NCBI GenBank assembly: GCA_964348755.1
Contig: CAYGDW010000038.1
Coordinates: 1 to 27,531, forward strand
Length of the DNA: 27,531 nt
Source: UBA7960 sp964348755
GTDB taxonomy: Bacteria > Bacteroidota > Bacteroidia > Bacteroidales > UBA7960
Reading direction: 5' to 3'
In this document: in pieces, positions 1 through 7,884 of the stretch
Layout: each line of letters starts with the position of its first letter
Numbering within the stretch: position 1 is the first letter of the stretch
Notes under the pieces: generated by a model
What the model was told of the DNA's origin: nothing
What the model saw: the letters and a program-made list of their open reading frames with translations, nothing else
The model's database searches: none
Position numbers and translations under genes: made by a program

Positions 1-2
1 AC

Positions 3-68
3 ATCCTGCTCACGTTAGCAGACGAAATCATTTTTGTTGAAAAAGGGGGAATTACCTGCAACGTTTAA
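3..68 (+). CDS. 3' end of an unidentified gene (partial)
   Basis: The third forward frame is open from the window edge for 21 codons and ends in TAA at 66-68. The peptide reads ILLTLADEIIFVEKGGITCNV, which has the look of a real protein end. The other two forward frames close early. The tail vaguely recalls the end of an ABC-type ATPase, but 21 residues do not allow a family call. The rocD promoter lies about 75 to 100 bases downstream. Confidence 0.35.
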   Translation: MLLTLADEIIFVEKGGITCNV

Positions 69-142
69 TCCAAAGTTGGACATTATCGGCAACAGATTCG
101 TCCAAAGTTTTAATATTCAGAAAAATAAGTTTAGGGGTTTGG

Positions 143-173
143 TTTTTTATCCAAGTCCCTTTTGCTATATTTG
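143..173 (+). promoter_or_regulatory. Bacteroidota-type promoter of rocD
   Basis: TATATTTG at 166-173 matches the Bacteroidota -7 consensus TAnnTTTG. The expected -33 position, 19 bases upstream (143-146), is TTTT rather than TTTG. The element overlaps the in-frame TTG at 162, so that TTG cannot be the start of a protein made from this promoter. Confidence 0.6.
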
Positions 174-248
174 CGCCGAATTTTTGCCCGAATAACCATA
201 AATCAAAATAATCTATCCATTAACATTAAAGATTCAGGAGATTTTTTT

Positions 249-1481
249 ATGAGTATAATGACCCGAAACATTACCTCAAAGCAAGCCATGGAGCTTGAAG
301 ACAAGCACGGAGCCCATAACTACCACCCTCTTCCGGTGGTTCTTTCGCGCGGCGAAGGTGTGTTTGTTTGGGACGTTGAAGGGAAACGTTATTACGACTT
401 TCTTTCGGCTTATTCGGCAGTGAACCAGGGGCACTGCCACCCAAAAATTGTGCAAGCCCTTATTGACCAATCACAAAAACTGGCACTTACTTCGAGGGCA
501 TTTTACAACGATGTATTGGGCGTTTACGAAAAGTATATTACCGAATATTTTGGCTACGACAAGGTTTTACCAATGAACACTGGCGCCGAAGGTGTAGAAA
601 CCGCCATTAAGCTTTGCCGCAAGTGGGCATACAAAAAAAAGGGCATAGCCCAAAACGAAGCCAAAATTGTGGTTTGCGAAAACAATTTCCATGGCCGCAC
701 CACTACCATTGTTTCTTTTTCGAACGACCCTGATGGTTATGGCGACTATGGCCCTTTTACGCCCGGCTTTATTCGCATTGCTTACAATGATTTGGATGCT
801 TTGGCCCAAGTCCTCAAGGACCCGAATGTGGCTGGGTTTCTTTTTGAGCCCATTCAGGGCGAAGCCGGCGTTTACGTACCCGATGAAGGCTATTTGAAAA
901 AAGCCTATGATCTTTGTAAGCAACACAACGTGCTGTATATTGCCGACGAGGTACAAACAGGTATAGCCCGCACCGGCAAAATGCTTGCCTGCGACCACGA
1001 AGGCGTAAAACCTGACATGCTGATTCTGGGCAAAGCCATTAGCGGTGGTATTTACCCTGTTTCGGCGGTATTGGCCAACGACGATGTGATGCTGGTAATT
1101 AAACCAGGACAGCACGGCTCAACCTTTGGTGGAAACCCTGTAGCGGCCCGGGTGGCAATGGCAGCCCTCGAAGTGGTAAAAGAAGAAAAACTGGCCGAAA
1201 AGTCAGAGCATCTTGGCGAGATCCTGCGCCGCGAACTGCGTGCCATCAAGTCGGATATGATTACCCTTGTGCGCGGAAAAGGCCTGCTTAATGCTATTGT
1301 AATTGAACAAAAAAATCGCAAAACAGCATGGGATGTTTGCCTAAAAATGGCCGAAAACGGCCTGCTGGCCAAGCCTACCCACGGCCACATTATCCGTTTC
1401 GCTCCCCCGCTGGTCATCACCGAAGAACAACTCATGGAATGCGTGGATATAATCAAAAGGTCCGTGCTTTCGTTTGAATAA
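249..1481 (+). CDS. rocD: Ornithine--oxo-acid aminotransferase
   Basis: Cytosolic PLP-dependent class III aminotransferase (410 residues, normal length) that converts ornithine and 2-oxoglutarate to glutamate semialdehyde and glutamate, linking arginine/ornithine breakdown to proline and glutamate. Visible family features are the N-terminal HNYHPLPVVLSRGEGVFVWD stretch, NTGAEGVETA (about 110-119), NNFHGRT (145-151), the PLP aspartate in DEVQTG (233-238), and the Schiff-base lysine K262 in LGKAISGG. The start at 249 was chosen because AGGAG at 236-240 precedes it by 8 bases and family homology begins there; an in-frame TTG at 162 lies inside the promoter. A second ATG at 258 is also possible. 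The gene is monocistronic, with its own promoter and terminator. Confidence 0.96.
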   Translation: MSIMTRNITSKQAMELEDKHGAHNYHPLPVVLSRGEGVFVWDVEGKRYYDFLSAYSAVNQGHCHPKIVQALIDQSQKLALTSRAFYNDVLGVYEKYITEYFGYDKVLPMNTGAEGVETAIKLCRKWAYKKKGIAQNEAKIVVCENNFHGRTTTIVSFSNDPDGYGDYGPFTPGFIRIAYNDLDALAQVLKDPNVAGFLFEPIQGEAGVYVPDEGYLKKAYDLCKQHNVLYIADEVQTGIARTGKMLACDHEGVKPDMLILGKAISGGIYPVSAVLANDDVMLVIKPGQHGSTFGGNPVAARVAMAALEVVKEEKLAEKSEHLGEILRRELRAIKSDMITLVRGKGLLNAIVIEQKNRKTAWDVCLKMAENGLLAKPTHGHIIRFAPPLVITEEQLMECVDIIKRSVLSFE

Positions 1482-1505
1482 AAGCATCCCCTTTCGGGGA
1501 AAACA

Positions 1506-1538
1506 AAACCGCCCTGTTGAACACGTGGCGGTTTTTTA
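1506..1538 (+). terminator. Intrinsic terminator after rocD
   Basis: AAAACCGCC (1506-1514) pairs perfectly with GGCGGTTTT (1528-1536) around a 13-base loop, and the T run extends to 1538. A small CCCC/GGGG hairpin at 1488-1499 lies just before it. Confidence 0.85.
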
Positions 1539-1558
1539 TTTGTGTTTATTTGTGAAAA

Positions 1559-1615
1559 GGGTTGTGCCCATTTTTGGAGAGTTCATCAAAGACCTCCCCA
1601 CAACCCTCTCCAAAA
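1559..1615. repeat. Interleaved inverted repeats, intergenic
   Basis: Two perfect inverted repeats cross each other: GGGTTGTG (1559-1566) with CACAACCC (1599-1606), and TTTTGGAGAG (1572-1581) with CTCTCCAAAA (1606-1615). The words GGAGAG and GGGTTG are reminiscent of degenerate intergenic repeats common in Bacteroidota genomes. The arms are interleaved, so as RNA they would form either one stem or the other, or an H-type pseudoknot. No protein-coding signal was seen between rocD and hemW. Confidence 0.45.
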
Positions 1616-1646
1616 GATGAGTTCAGCCTAAGCCCGAAACCTGAAC

Positions 1647-1662
1647 CCTGACTGCCGTCAGG
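1647..1662. repeat. Short hairpin repeat downstream of hemW
   Basis: CCTGAC (1647-1652) pairs with GTCAGG (1657-1662) around TGCC, and CTGCC/GGCAG (1652-1665) offers an alternative pairing. It lies about 30 bases past the hemW stop on the minus strand. It lacks a clear T run, so it is more likely a dispersed intergenic repeat than a terminator. Confidence 0.35.
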
Positions 1663-1689
1663 CAGGCTTGACCCTGAAACCCCAAACCT

Positions 1690-2838
1690 TTACACCCAAA
1701 AAAGATCCGAGGCAATTCTGTCAGCAAACAACCTGCCCTTTTCAGTCAGGATCAGGCGATGGTCTGCCTGGAGCAAAAGTCCCTGTTCAATAAATCGTCT
1801 TGCTTGTTTCTCCAGTTCTTCCCCCTTTTTTTCTCCCCATCCCTCCTTCACTTTCCCTAAGTCACATCCCCACATGGTGCGCAGCGAGGTCATCAGGTAT
1901 TCATCATAGCGCTGGGCCGGGCTAAGCTGCTCGGTTTCAAGGGGCAATATTCCTTTCTCAATGCTTTTAATATAATTGGCGGTATTGGGCGGATTCCACG
2001 AGCGTTCGCTTGCGCGGAAGCTGTGGGCTGATGGGCCAAGGCCAAGGTATGGTTTGCCGGTCCAGTACAACAGGTTGTGGCGCGAATATTTCCCCGGAAG
2101 GGAAAAATTTGAAATTTCATAATGCTGAAATCCCGTTTTGGCAAGCAGTTCAATCATTATTTCGAATTGCCGGGCACTTTGCTCCTCTCCTACCTGCTCT
2201 GCCTGCCCGAGGCGGATAAACACATCCAAGGCAGTTTTGGGCTCCACCGTAAGCGCATAGGCAGAAATATGCTGAACACCAAAGTTGACGGTACGCTGAA
2301 TGTTTTGTTTCCAAAGAGCGTCGTTCATGGTAGGGGTGCCATAAATCAGGTCGATGGTAAGGTTCACGAAACCCAGCTTCAGTGCATTTTCTATGGCCTC
2401 AATAGCCTGCCCGGGCGAGTGCACCCGGTTCATATACTTCAGATCGGCTTCATGAAACGACTGTATGCCAATGCTCAGCCGATTGATGGGCGTTTGCCGC
2501 AGGGCTTTCAGTTTTTCGTAAGTCAGGTCATCTGGATTGGCTTCAAGGGTTATTTCGGTGTTTTGATTGAACTCGAAAAAATCTGACAGTTTTTCAAAAA
2601 TGCCAGAAAGCTCGCCAACGCTTAAAATAGAAGGGGTACCTCCTCCCATGTAAATACTTTCGATGGGAAATTTTTTACCAGACTCACCAGATTTTCCGAA
2701 AAAATCGTGTCGCAGTTCAATTTCTTTCATCAGGCTGGCCAAAAACCCATCCTTATACTTTTGCGACACCGAAAAGTGAAAGTTGCAATAATGGCATGCC
2801 TGCCTGCAGAACGGTATGTGGATATAAATTCCGGCCAT
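1690..2838 (-). CDS. hemW: HemW, radical SAM haem chaperone
   Basis: A 382-residue radical SAM protein of the HemW/HemN family. The 4Fe-4S motif is C11-x3-C15-x2-C18 followed by NF, within the family signature YIHIPFC. The GGGTPS motif and, further on, RHNLLYWTGKPYLGLGPSAH match HemW. HemW proteins bind haem and are distinct from the oxygen-independent coproporphyrinogen dehydrogenase; many are mislabelled hemN. The start at MAGIYIHIPFC (2838) fits family N-termini; an in-frame ATG at 2874 would add 12 unusual residues and overlap the upstream gene. The start is 7 bases after the stop of the Wzi-like gene, so the two are probably co-transcribed. Confidence 0.92.
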   Translation of the reverse strand: MAGIYIHIPFCRQACHYCNFHFSVSQKYKDGFLASLMKEIELRHDFFGKSGESGKKFPIESIYMGGGTPSILSVGELSGIFEKLSDFFEFNQNTEITLEANPDDLTYEKLKALRQTPINRLSIGIQSFHEADLKYMNRVHSPGQAIEAIENALKLGFVNLTIDLIYGTPTMNDALWKQNIQRTVNFGVQHISAYALTVEPKTALDVFIRLGQAEQVGEEQSARQFEIMIELLAKTGFQHYEISNFSLPGKYSRHNLLYWTGKPYLGLGPSAHSFRASERSWNPPNTANYIKSIEKGILPLETEQLSPAQRYDEYLMTSLRTMWGCDLGKVKEGWGEKKGEELEKQARRFIEQGLLLQADHRLILTEKGRLFADRIASDLFWV

Positions 2839-2845
2839 AAAAAAA

Positions 2846-4600
2846 TCAGAAATAATGTTTTCGGGGCACGGCATTTACGCGCAGGCCGAGTCCAAACATA
2901 TCGTTTGCGAACATACTCTGGCCGGTTTCCTTTTCGTTTTGGCGGCGCGCCAGGTAGCGCACCTCAAAAAACCAGCCCGGCCTGAATTGATAGCTTGCGT
3001 TCAGTTCGCCAAGGAGAACTTTTATTTGCCTTCCCTGCAGGAATGTATTGTTATAAAGACCGTGTCCGTGTCGGTAATCGCGCAAAATGTTGCCGCCATA
3101 ATTTATACCGCCCACATCGGCACCTTGTGTATATGAGAAAAGGGCGGTGCTTATTTCGAGGTTTTTCATTGGCCTGTAACGACCTTTAAACGCCCATTCG
3201 GCCAAATTGGCACCCAAAGGGTGGGCCAAAGGCTGGCTGTAGTGCGAGTGGCTGGCTGCAGGCCTCAGCCCGGTGCCATACACATCGTAATGTTGATATA
3301 CATACGGCCTGATTAGGTTTATCTCTCCCTGCAAATCCAGGTTCCTTATTCCAAAAGGGTCGGCTGTTTTAAACCCAACCTGCAATCCAAACTGGTTTCG
3401 CATTGAAGCGAAGGTATCAAACTTTCTTTCTTTCCTTAGACCTATGCGAACCAGCAACGAATCTATATCTGCCCGGATATCATTAATATAAAACTCGTCG
3501 GCAATAAACTGGCCGTAAATACCCAGACCTGGTGTAATGATGTATTCCCAGTTCATACCCACGGTAATCCGGTCGGGATCGCCCACCTGGTGCTCAACTG
3601 CCCTGTAAAAGATGACCGGGTTCAGGTAGTGCCATTCAAAGCCTCGCGAATTGACGCTATCAGACCCCCCAAATGTTACCGATTCAAAAAAGCCTAATTG
3701 AAATTTCGGGGTAATTTGAAATGAAAGTTGGTGGGCCACCACGTATTTTGCGTCGTATTTGTTGCCACCGAGCGAGCGCAAAGGGTAGTCAAGCAAGTGT
3801 GCAAAAAGGTTTTGATAATGAAACCACTTATAGCGGGTATTAATTTTCAGAAACAGGTAATTGTTTGAATAATCGGACAATAACAGTGAGCGTATTCCAT
3901 GGCCCGAAAAGTTACGGTCCTGGCCAAACTGAAGTCCAATGTTTTGGGTTGCCTGAAACGCTAAATAAGCTCTGGCTGTAAAAAAATCAACACCTCCATT
4001 GCCAAAGCCCTTTGTCCATCCCTCCCCGGGGAATGCTCCTGAATGTGCGCTTTGCTGACGCTTAACATAATCGGGAAATCGGCCCTGGGTGGTTGTAAGA
4101 AAAGTGTAAAAGCCTACTTTCTGGTTTACCATTCCGCGCACTTCAATCCCTCGTGTGTTTAGGTAGTTCAGGTTTGGCACCCTGCTTTCCTTGTCGATTG
4201 AAAGCTCGAGTACCGGATTTACCGAAAGGAAAAAATCGTTGCTTTGGTAGCGAAAAAAATCATACGGGAAGGTATAGAAATGCTTCAGCACCGGATGCTC
4301 CGACGAGTCGGCCGGAAGTGTTGCCCACTCGGGGTGCTTTTGCCGAAACTGGTATAGCCAATGGCGATCAATTTCGGTAAGGCTTTTGTGGGCAGTGTCG
4401 GCCTGCTCGGCAAACCACAACGCAGCACGCCGTTCAAGTGGCTTTAATGATGAATGAAACTGCCTGGCATGCTGCCCCGATTTCAGCTCAAGGCGTTGTA
4501 AAAAATCATGGTCGGGGCTGCCCGATGGCAAAAAAACGCTTTGAGCAGCCAGCATCCCCGGAGCCACAACCATTATTATGATAAATATTATTCTCTTCAT
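2846..4600 (-). CDS. Wzi-like outer-membrane beta-barrel protein
   Basis: A 584-residue protein with a signal peptide (about residues 1-19: basic MKR, a hydrophobic run, then AAQ). The rest is rich in alternating aromatic/polar strands typical of a large outer-membrane barrel. Stretches such as GQDRNFSGHGIRSLLLSDYS and YLFLKINTRYKWFHYQNLFA resemble the capsule-assembly Wzi-like family of Bacteroidota. In Enterobacteria Wzi holds capsule polysaccharide at the surface; whether this homologue does so is unknown. It stands immediately before hemW with no other capsule gene nearby, so context does not support a capsule role. AAAAAGG directly abuts the ATG, so there is no standard Shine-Dalgarno site. 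Confidence 0.72.
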   Translation of the reverse strand: MKRIIFIIIMVVAPGMLAAQSVFLPSGSPDHDFLQRLELKSGQHARQFHSSLKPLERRAALWFAEQADTAHKSLTEIDRHWLYQFRQKHPEWATLPADSSEHPVLKHFYTFPYDFFRYQSNDFFLSVNPVLELSIDKESRVPNLNYLNTRGIEVRGMVNQKVGFYTFLTTTQGRFPDYVKRQQSAHSGAFPGEGWTKGFGNGGVDFFTARAYLAFQATQNIGLQFGQDRNFSGHGIRSLLLSDYSNNYLFLKINTRYKWFHYQNLFAHLLDYPLRSLGGNKYDAKYVVAHQLSFQITPKFQLGFFESVTFGGSDSVNSRGFEWHYLNPVIFYRAVEHQVGDPDRITVGMNWEYIITPGLGIYGQFIADEFYINDIRADIDSLLVRIGLRKERKFDTFASMRNQFGLQVGFKTADPFGIRNLDLQGEINLIRPYVYQHYDVYGTGLRPAASHSHYSQPLAHPLGANLAEWAFKGRYRPMKNLEISTALFSYTQGADVGGINYGGNILRDYRHGHGLYNNTFLQGRQIKVLLGELNASYQFRPGWFFEVRYLARRQNEKETGQSMFANDMFGLGLRVNAVPRKHYF

Positions 4601-4621
4601 CCTTTTTTTGGTTTTTCTTAC

Positions 4622-4637
4622 CCCCTTTCGGGGAAAA
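4622..4637. repeat. Small CCCC/GGGG hairpin, second copy
   Basis: CCCC-TTTC-GGGG followed by AAAA. The same 16-base word occurs at 1488-1503 just after rocD. Here it lies in the leader of the minus-strand Wzi-like gene, between two divergent genes. No T run follows on either strand, so its function is not evident. Confidence 0.35.
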
Positions 4638-4688
4638 TATCGTCCATATCAAAATTACCAATAAATACTTAGGTCGGTTCGTTTTCCT

Positions 4689-4696
4689 TATATTTG
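4689..4696 (+). promoter_or_regulatory. -7 element upstream of pgeF
   Basis: TATATTTG matches TAnnTTTG and is identical to the rocD element. The -33 position is poor. The element ends 20 bases before the ATG at 4717, implying a short leader. Confidence 0.5.
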
Positions 4697-4716
4697 AAAA
4701 TTGAACCTGCCATGCC

Positions 4717-5528
4717 ATGTACAAAAGCAAACATAAAGGCGCAGAACTTTTTCTATTTGAACAACTGCGGGCATTTAAGAATATAACGCACTTTGTGTCA
4801 TCGCGCGGGGGGGGTTACAGCCATGGCTTTTTTGCCAGTCTCAACATTGGCTTTCATGTTGGCGACAATAACCTTGCAGTACTTAAAAATCGGCACATAC
4901 TGGCCAATACATTGGGCATGGACCTTTCAGGATTTACTTATGCAAATCAGACGCACAGCAGCCAGGTGGCTTTGGTTGGAGAAGCCGGCCGCGGCAAAGG
5001 CGCTGGCGAAATGCGCACCGCCATCGAAAACACCGATGGAATGGTTACCAACGTGGAGCGCATTTGCCTCTGCGTGCAGGTGGCCGACTGCGTGCCAGTG
5101 CTTATGTACGACCCTGTGGAGCACGTCATTGCAGCCGTGCATGCCGGATGGCGCGGCATACTGAAACGAATTGTGCCTGCTACTGTCGAAAAAATGATTA
5201 AACATTACGGCAGCCAAGCCCAAAACATTGTGGCTGGCATTGGCCCTCCAATGGACCCTGCTGTTACGAAGTGGAAGAAGACGTGAAAATGGAAACCCTC
5301 ATTTCGCTGGGATTCATCCGCGGCATCATCAGCCCAGGTCAAAAACCCGGCAAGTTCATATTCGACCAGTGGAATGCCGTAAAAATGCAACTCATAGAAA
5401 GCGGGCTGAAAGAACCACACATTGAGGTAGCCGGCATCTGCAACCAGTGCAATAACCAAACATTCTTCTCAAATCGCGCCGGAAAAGGCGTAACCGGCCG
5501 ATATGCCGCGGGGATTATGCTTTGCTGA
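4717..5528 (+). pseudogene. pgeF: Laccase-domain protein PgeF, one-base frameshift
   Basis: This is the PgeF/YfiH/YlmD multicopper-oxidase-like family (once called polyphenol oxidase; a purine-nucleoside-active or peptidoglycan-editing enzyme). The first frame (4717-5286) carries the N-terminal SSRGGGYS motif and the zinc ligands in NQTHSSQ, VADCVPVL and AVHAGWRG. At 5251-5253 the family motif GPxxGPCCYEV is interrupted: it reads on only in the next frame, as GPCCYEVEEDV, and continues to 5528 with FDQWNAVKMQL, CNQC and FFSNRAGKGVTGR. One missing base between 5250 and 5253 restores a 270-residue protein of normal length. Both halves are well conserved, so this is either very recent inactivation or a sequencing/assembly indel in the GG run. 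No Shine-Dalgarno site is seen. Confidence 0.88.
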
Positions 5529-5743
5529 CCATAAAGTTTGGAGTTTGAGGTTTGGGATTGTGTCGGCCTATTACTCTCTGGGTATCTCAAAATCAATTAT
5601 TATCACGAAACACCAATAAAGCATACCTGCAAGTAAACCCGCAAAAGGTTCTGAATCAGCCTATCCTCAAATCTGCTAACCCTCACATTTGCCCATTATC
5701 TATGCCTCCCCCATTATCAAAACCCACCACTCATTTCTTTTCC
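5529..5743. other. Intergenic stretch without a gene
   Basis: Between pgeF and the OPT transporter. No convincing ORF, hairpin terminator or repeat was found here. The stretch is C-poor to mixed and ends at the transporter promoter. Confidence 0.5.
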
Positions 5744-5774
5744 TTTGCCATATCCGGATTATTTCATACTTTAG
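5744..5774 (+). promoter_or_regulatory. Promoter of the OPT transporter
   Basis: TTTG at 5744-5747, exactly 19 bases of spacer, then TACTTTAG at 5767-5774 (one mismatch to TAnnTTTG). Spacing is exactly that of the Bacteroidota vegetative promoter. The ATG follows 54 bases later, with no Shine-Dalgarno site near it; AAGGAG at about 5788-5793 is too far away. Confidence 0.65.
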
Positions 5775-5828
5775 GCCGATTTTTGCAAGGAGACGAATTA
5801 TTTATTAATCTAATCAAAAATAGACAAT

Positions 5829-7793
5829 ATGGAAGTGAAACACCAACAAATCAAGGGTTTGCCCGAAAATGCCTACCGGGAGTTGAAAGAAGGGGAAGAG
5901 TATATCCCCGTAATGGCGCCCGACAAGATTTATCCTGAGGTAAATTTCCGTTCGGTTTCGCTTGGGTTGCTCATGGCCGTTGTATTTTCGGCTGCTGCAG
6001 CATACCTGGGTCTTAAAATCGGGCAGGTTTTCGAAGCGGCCATTCCTATCGCAATTATAGCTATTGGCATTTCGGCGGCAACCAAAAGGAAGAATGCACT
6101 TGGCGAAAACATTATTATTCAGAGCATTGGTGCCAGTTCGGGAGTTATTGTGGCAGGAGCAATTTTTACTTTGCCGGCGCTTTACATTTTGGGCCTTGAA
6201 GCCCATTTTTATCAGGTGTTCCTTTCATCGCTTCTTGGCGGCTTTTTGGGAATATTGTTTTTGATTCCATTTCGCAAATATTTTGTTGCCGAGATGCATG
6301 GCAAGTTTCCTTTTCCTGAAGCCACAGCCACTACCGAAGTATTGGTTTCGGGCGAGAAAGGCGGCGACCAGGCCAAGGTGCTGTTATTTGCCGGTTTGAT
6401 AGGGGGTATTTACGATTTTATGATTGCCGCTTTCGGACTTTGGAACGAAGTCTTTACAAGCCGTGTTATACCTTATGGCGAGGCCCTTGCCGATAAGGCA
6501 AAGCTGGTGTTCAAAATCAACGTGGGAGCCGCTATTGTGGGCCTGGGTTATATTATAGGGCTTAAATATGCCGTAATCATTACTGCAGGTTCGTTTGTAG
6601 GATGGTTTGTGGTAATACCCATGGTTGCCCATGCCGCAGCCATGTTTGGTGGCGAAGCCAACGCCATTGCCGCTATGGCCCCCGAAGCCATTTTCCGTGA
6701 GTACGTGCGTATGATTGGCATTGGCGGCATCGCCATGGCAGGTGTAATAGGTATTATCCGGTCGTCGGGCATTATAAAAAATGCTGTAGGCCTTGCCGTA
6801 AAAGAAACCCTGAGCAAGCAAGCCAACAGCGACAATAACCTTCGCACCCGCCGCGATCTGCCCATGAGCCTGATTTTGGGAGGTATTCTGCTTACAGCTG
6901 TTCTGATTTTTATTTTCTTCCATTTTGGTGTGGTAAATAACCTCACCCACGCTATTATCGGTCTGGTAATTGTAATGGTCATCGCTTTCCTTTTTACCAC
7001 CGTAGCAGCCAACGCCATTGCCATAGTGGGCACAAACCCGGTTTCGGGCATGACCCTCATGACCCTTATACTTACTTCGCTGGTTATGACAGCCGTTGGG
7101 CTTTCGGGTACATCGGGCATGGTTGCCGCACTGATTATTGGTGGGGTGGTTTGTACTGCACTGGCCATGGCCGGAGGTTTTATTACCGACCTTAAGATTG
7201 GTTATTGGCTGGGTACATCGCCCTACAAGCAGCAAAGCTGGAAGTTTCTGGGTACCATTGTTTCGGCCGCAACCGTGGGTGGGGTCATCTTAATATTGAA
7301 CCAGACTTACGGCTTTACGGGCGAAGGCGCCATGGTAGCGCCACAGGCCAATGCCATGGCTGCCGTAATTGAGCCTATGATGACCGGAGGCACTGCGCCC
7401 TGGCTTTTGTATGCTGCAGGGGCTTCTCTTTCGCTGATCCTTACCATGTTGGGTGTTCCAGCGCTTGCATTTTCGCTGGGCATGTTTATTCCACTCGAAC
7501 TCAATACCCCATTGCTTGTGGGTGGCCTCATTGCTTATTTTGTTACCAAAAGCAGCACCGATGCCAAACTGGCCACTGCTCGCAAGGAGCGCGGCACCCT
7601 TATAGCCAGCGGTTTTATTGCCGGCGGAGCTTTGATGGGTGTGGTAAGCGCAATGCTTAAATTTGGCGGCCTGCGAATGGAAGCCGAAAGTTGGCTGGCA
7701 AGTAATGGATCGCAGTGGCTCGGATTGGTTATGTTCATTGCCCTTTGCACCTATTTGTACCGCACAGCAATTAAAGCAAAAAAAGACGAATAA
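5829..7793 (+). CDS. OPT family oligopeptide transporter
   Basis: A 654-residue inner-membrane protein with roughly 15 hydrophobic spans and short polar loops. It begins with a cytosolic segment containing ENAYRELKEGEEYIPVM, then FRSVSLGLLMAVVFSAAAAYLGLKIGQVFEAAIP, a combination characteristic of bacterial OPT proteins. The HGKFPFPEATATTEVL motif (about residue 157) is also a family hallmark. OPT proteins import small peptides, or in some branches metal chelates, using the proton gradient; the substrate here cannot be read from sequence. The next gene is peptidase T, which suggests peptide uptake followed by cytosolic cleavage. The gene has its own promoter, and a hairpin follows the stop. 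Confidence 0.9.
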   Translation: MEVKHQQIKGLPENAYRELKEGEEYIPVMAPDKIYPEVNFRSVSLGLLMAVVFSAAAAYLGLKIGQVFEAAIPIAIIAIGISAATKRKNALGENIIIQSIGASSGVIVAGAIFTLPALYILGLEAHFYQVFLSSLLGGFLGILFLIPFRKYFVAEMHGKFPFPEATATTEVLVSGEKGGDQAKVLLFAGLIGGIYDFMIAAFGLWNEVFTSRVIPYGEALADKAKLVFKINVGAAIVGLGYIIGLKYAVIITAGSFVGWFVVIPMVAHAAAMFGGEANAIAAMAPEAIFREYVRMIGIGGIAMAGVIGIIRSSGIIKNAVGLAVKETLSKQANSDNNLRTRRDLPMSLILGGILLTAVLIFIFFHFGVVNNLTHAIIGLVIVMVIAFLFTTVAANAIAIVGTNPVSGMTLMTLILTSLVMTAVGLSGTSGMVAALIIGGVVCTALAMAGGFITDLKIGYWLGTSPYKQQSWKFLGTIVSAATVGGVILILNQTYGFTGEGAMVAPQANAMAAVIEPMMTGGTAPWLLYAAGASLSLILTMLGVPALAFSLGMFIPLELNTPLLVGGLIAYFVTKSSTDAKLATARKERGTLIASGFIAGGALMGVVSAMLKFGGLRMEAESWLASNGSQWLGLVMFIALCTYLYRTAIKAKKDE

Positions 7794-7802
7794 ACAAAAA
7801 AT

Positions 7803-7836
7803 GCCCCCGCTACGCAACTTGTGGCAGGGGCTTTTG
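7803..7836 (+). terminator. Intrinsic terminator after the OPT gene
   Basis: GCCCC (7803-7807) pairs with GGGGC (7827-7831), followed by TTTTG. The loop is large with some internal pairing, so termination may be incomplete and read-through into pepT is possible; I saw no good separate promoter for pepT. Confidence 0.6.
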
Positions 7837-7884
7837 TTAATTATACATTACCATTTAATCCATCAATATTAGAAAGGATTTATT

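Noticed and set aside
162..248. N-terminal extension of rocD from a TTG start
   Set aside because: The TTG lies in the -7 promoter element, the extra 29 residues do not resemble the family, and a good ribosome-binding site precedes the ATG at 249.
567..1115. 182-residue minus-strand ORF inside rocD
   Set aside because: Antisense shadow of a clear aminotransferase, with no promoter or ribosome-binding site.
2839..2874. Longer hemW start at 2874
   Set aside because: Adds 12 residues not seen in the family and would overlap the upstream gene; the ATG at 2838 begins exactly at the conserved YIHIPFC region.
6384..7235. 283-residue minus-strand ORF inside the OPT gene
   Set aside because: Full-length shadow of a strongly supported membrane protein; composition is His/Asn/Cys-rich and unlike any family.
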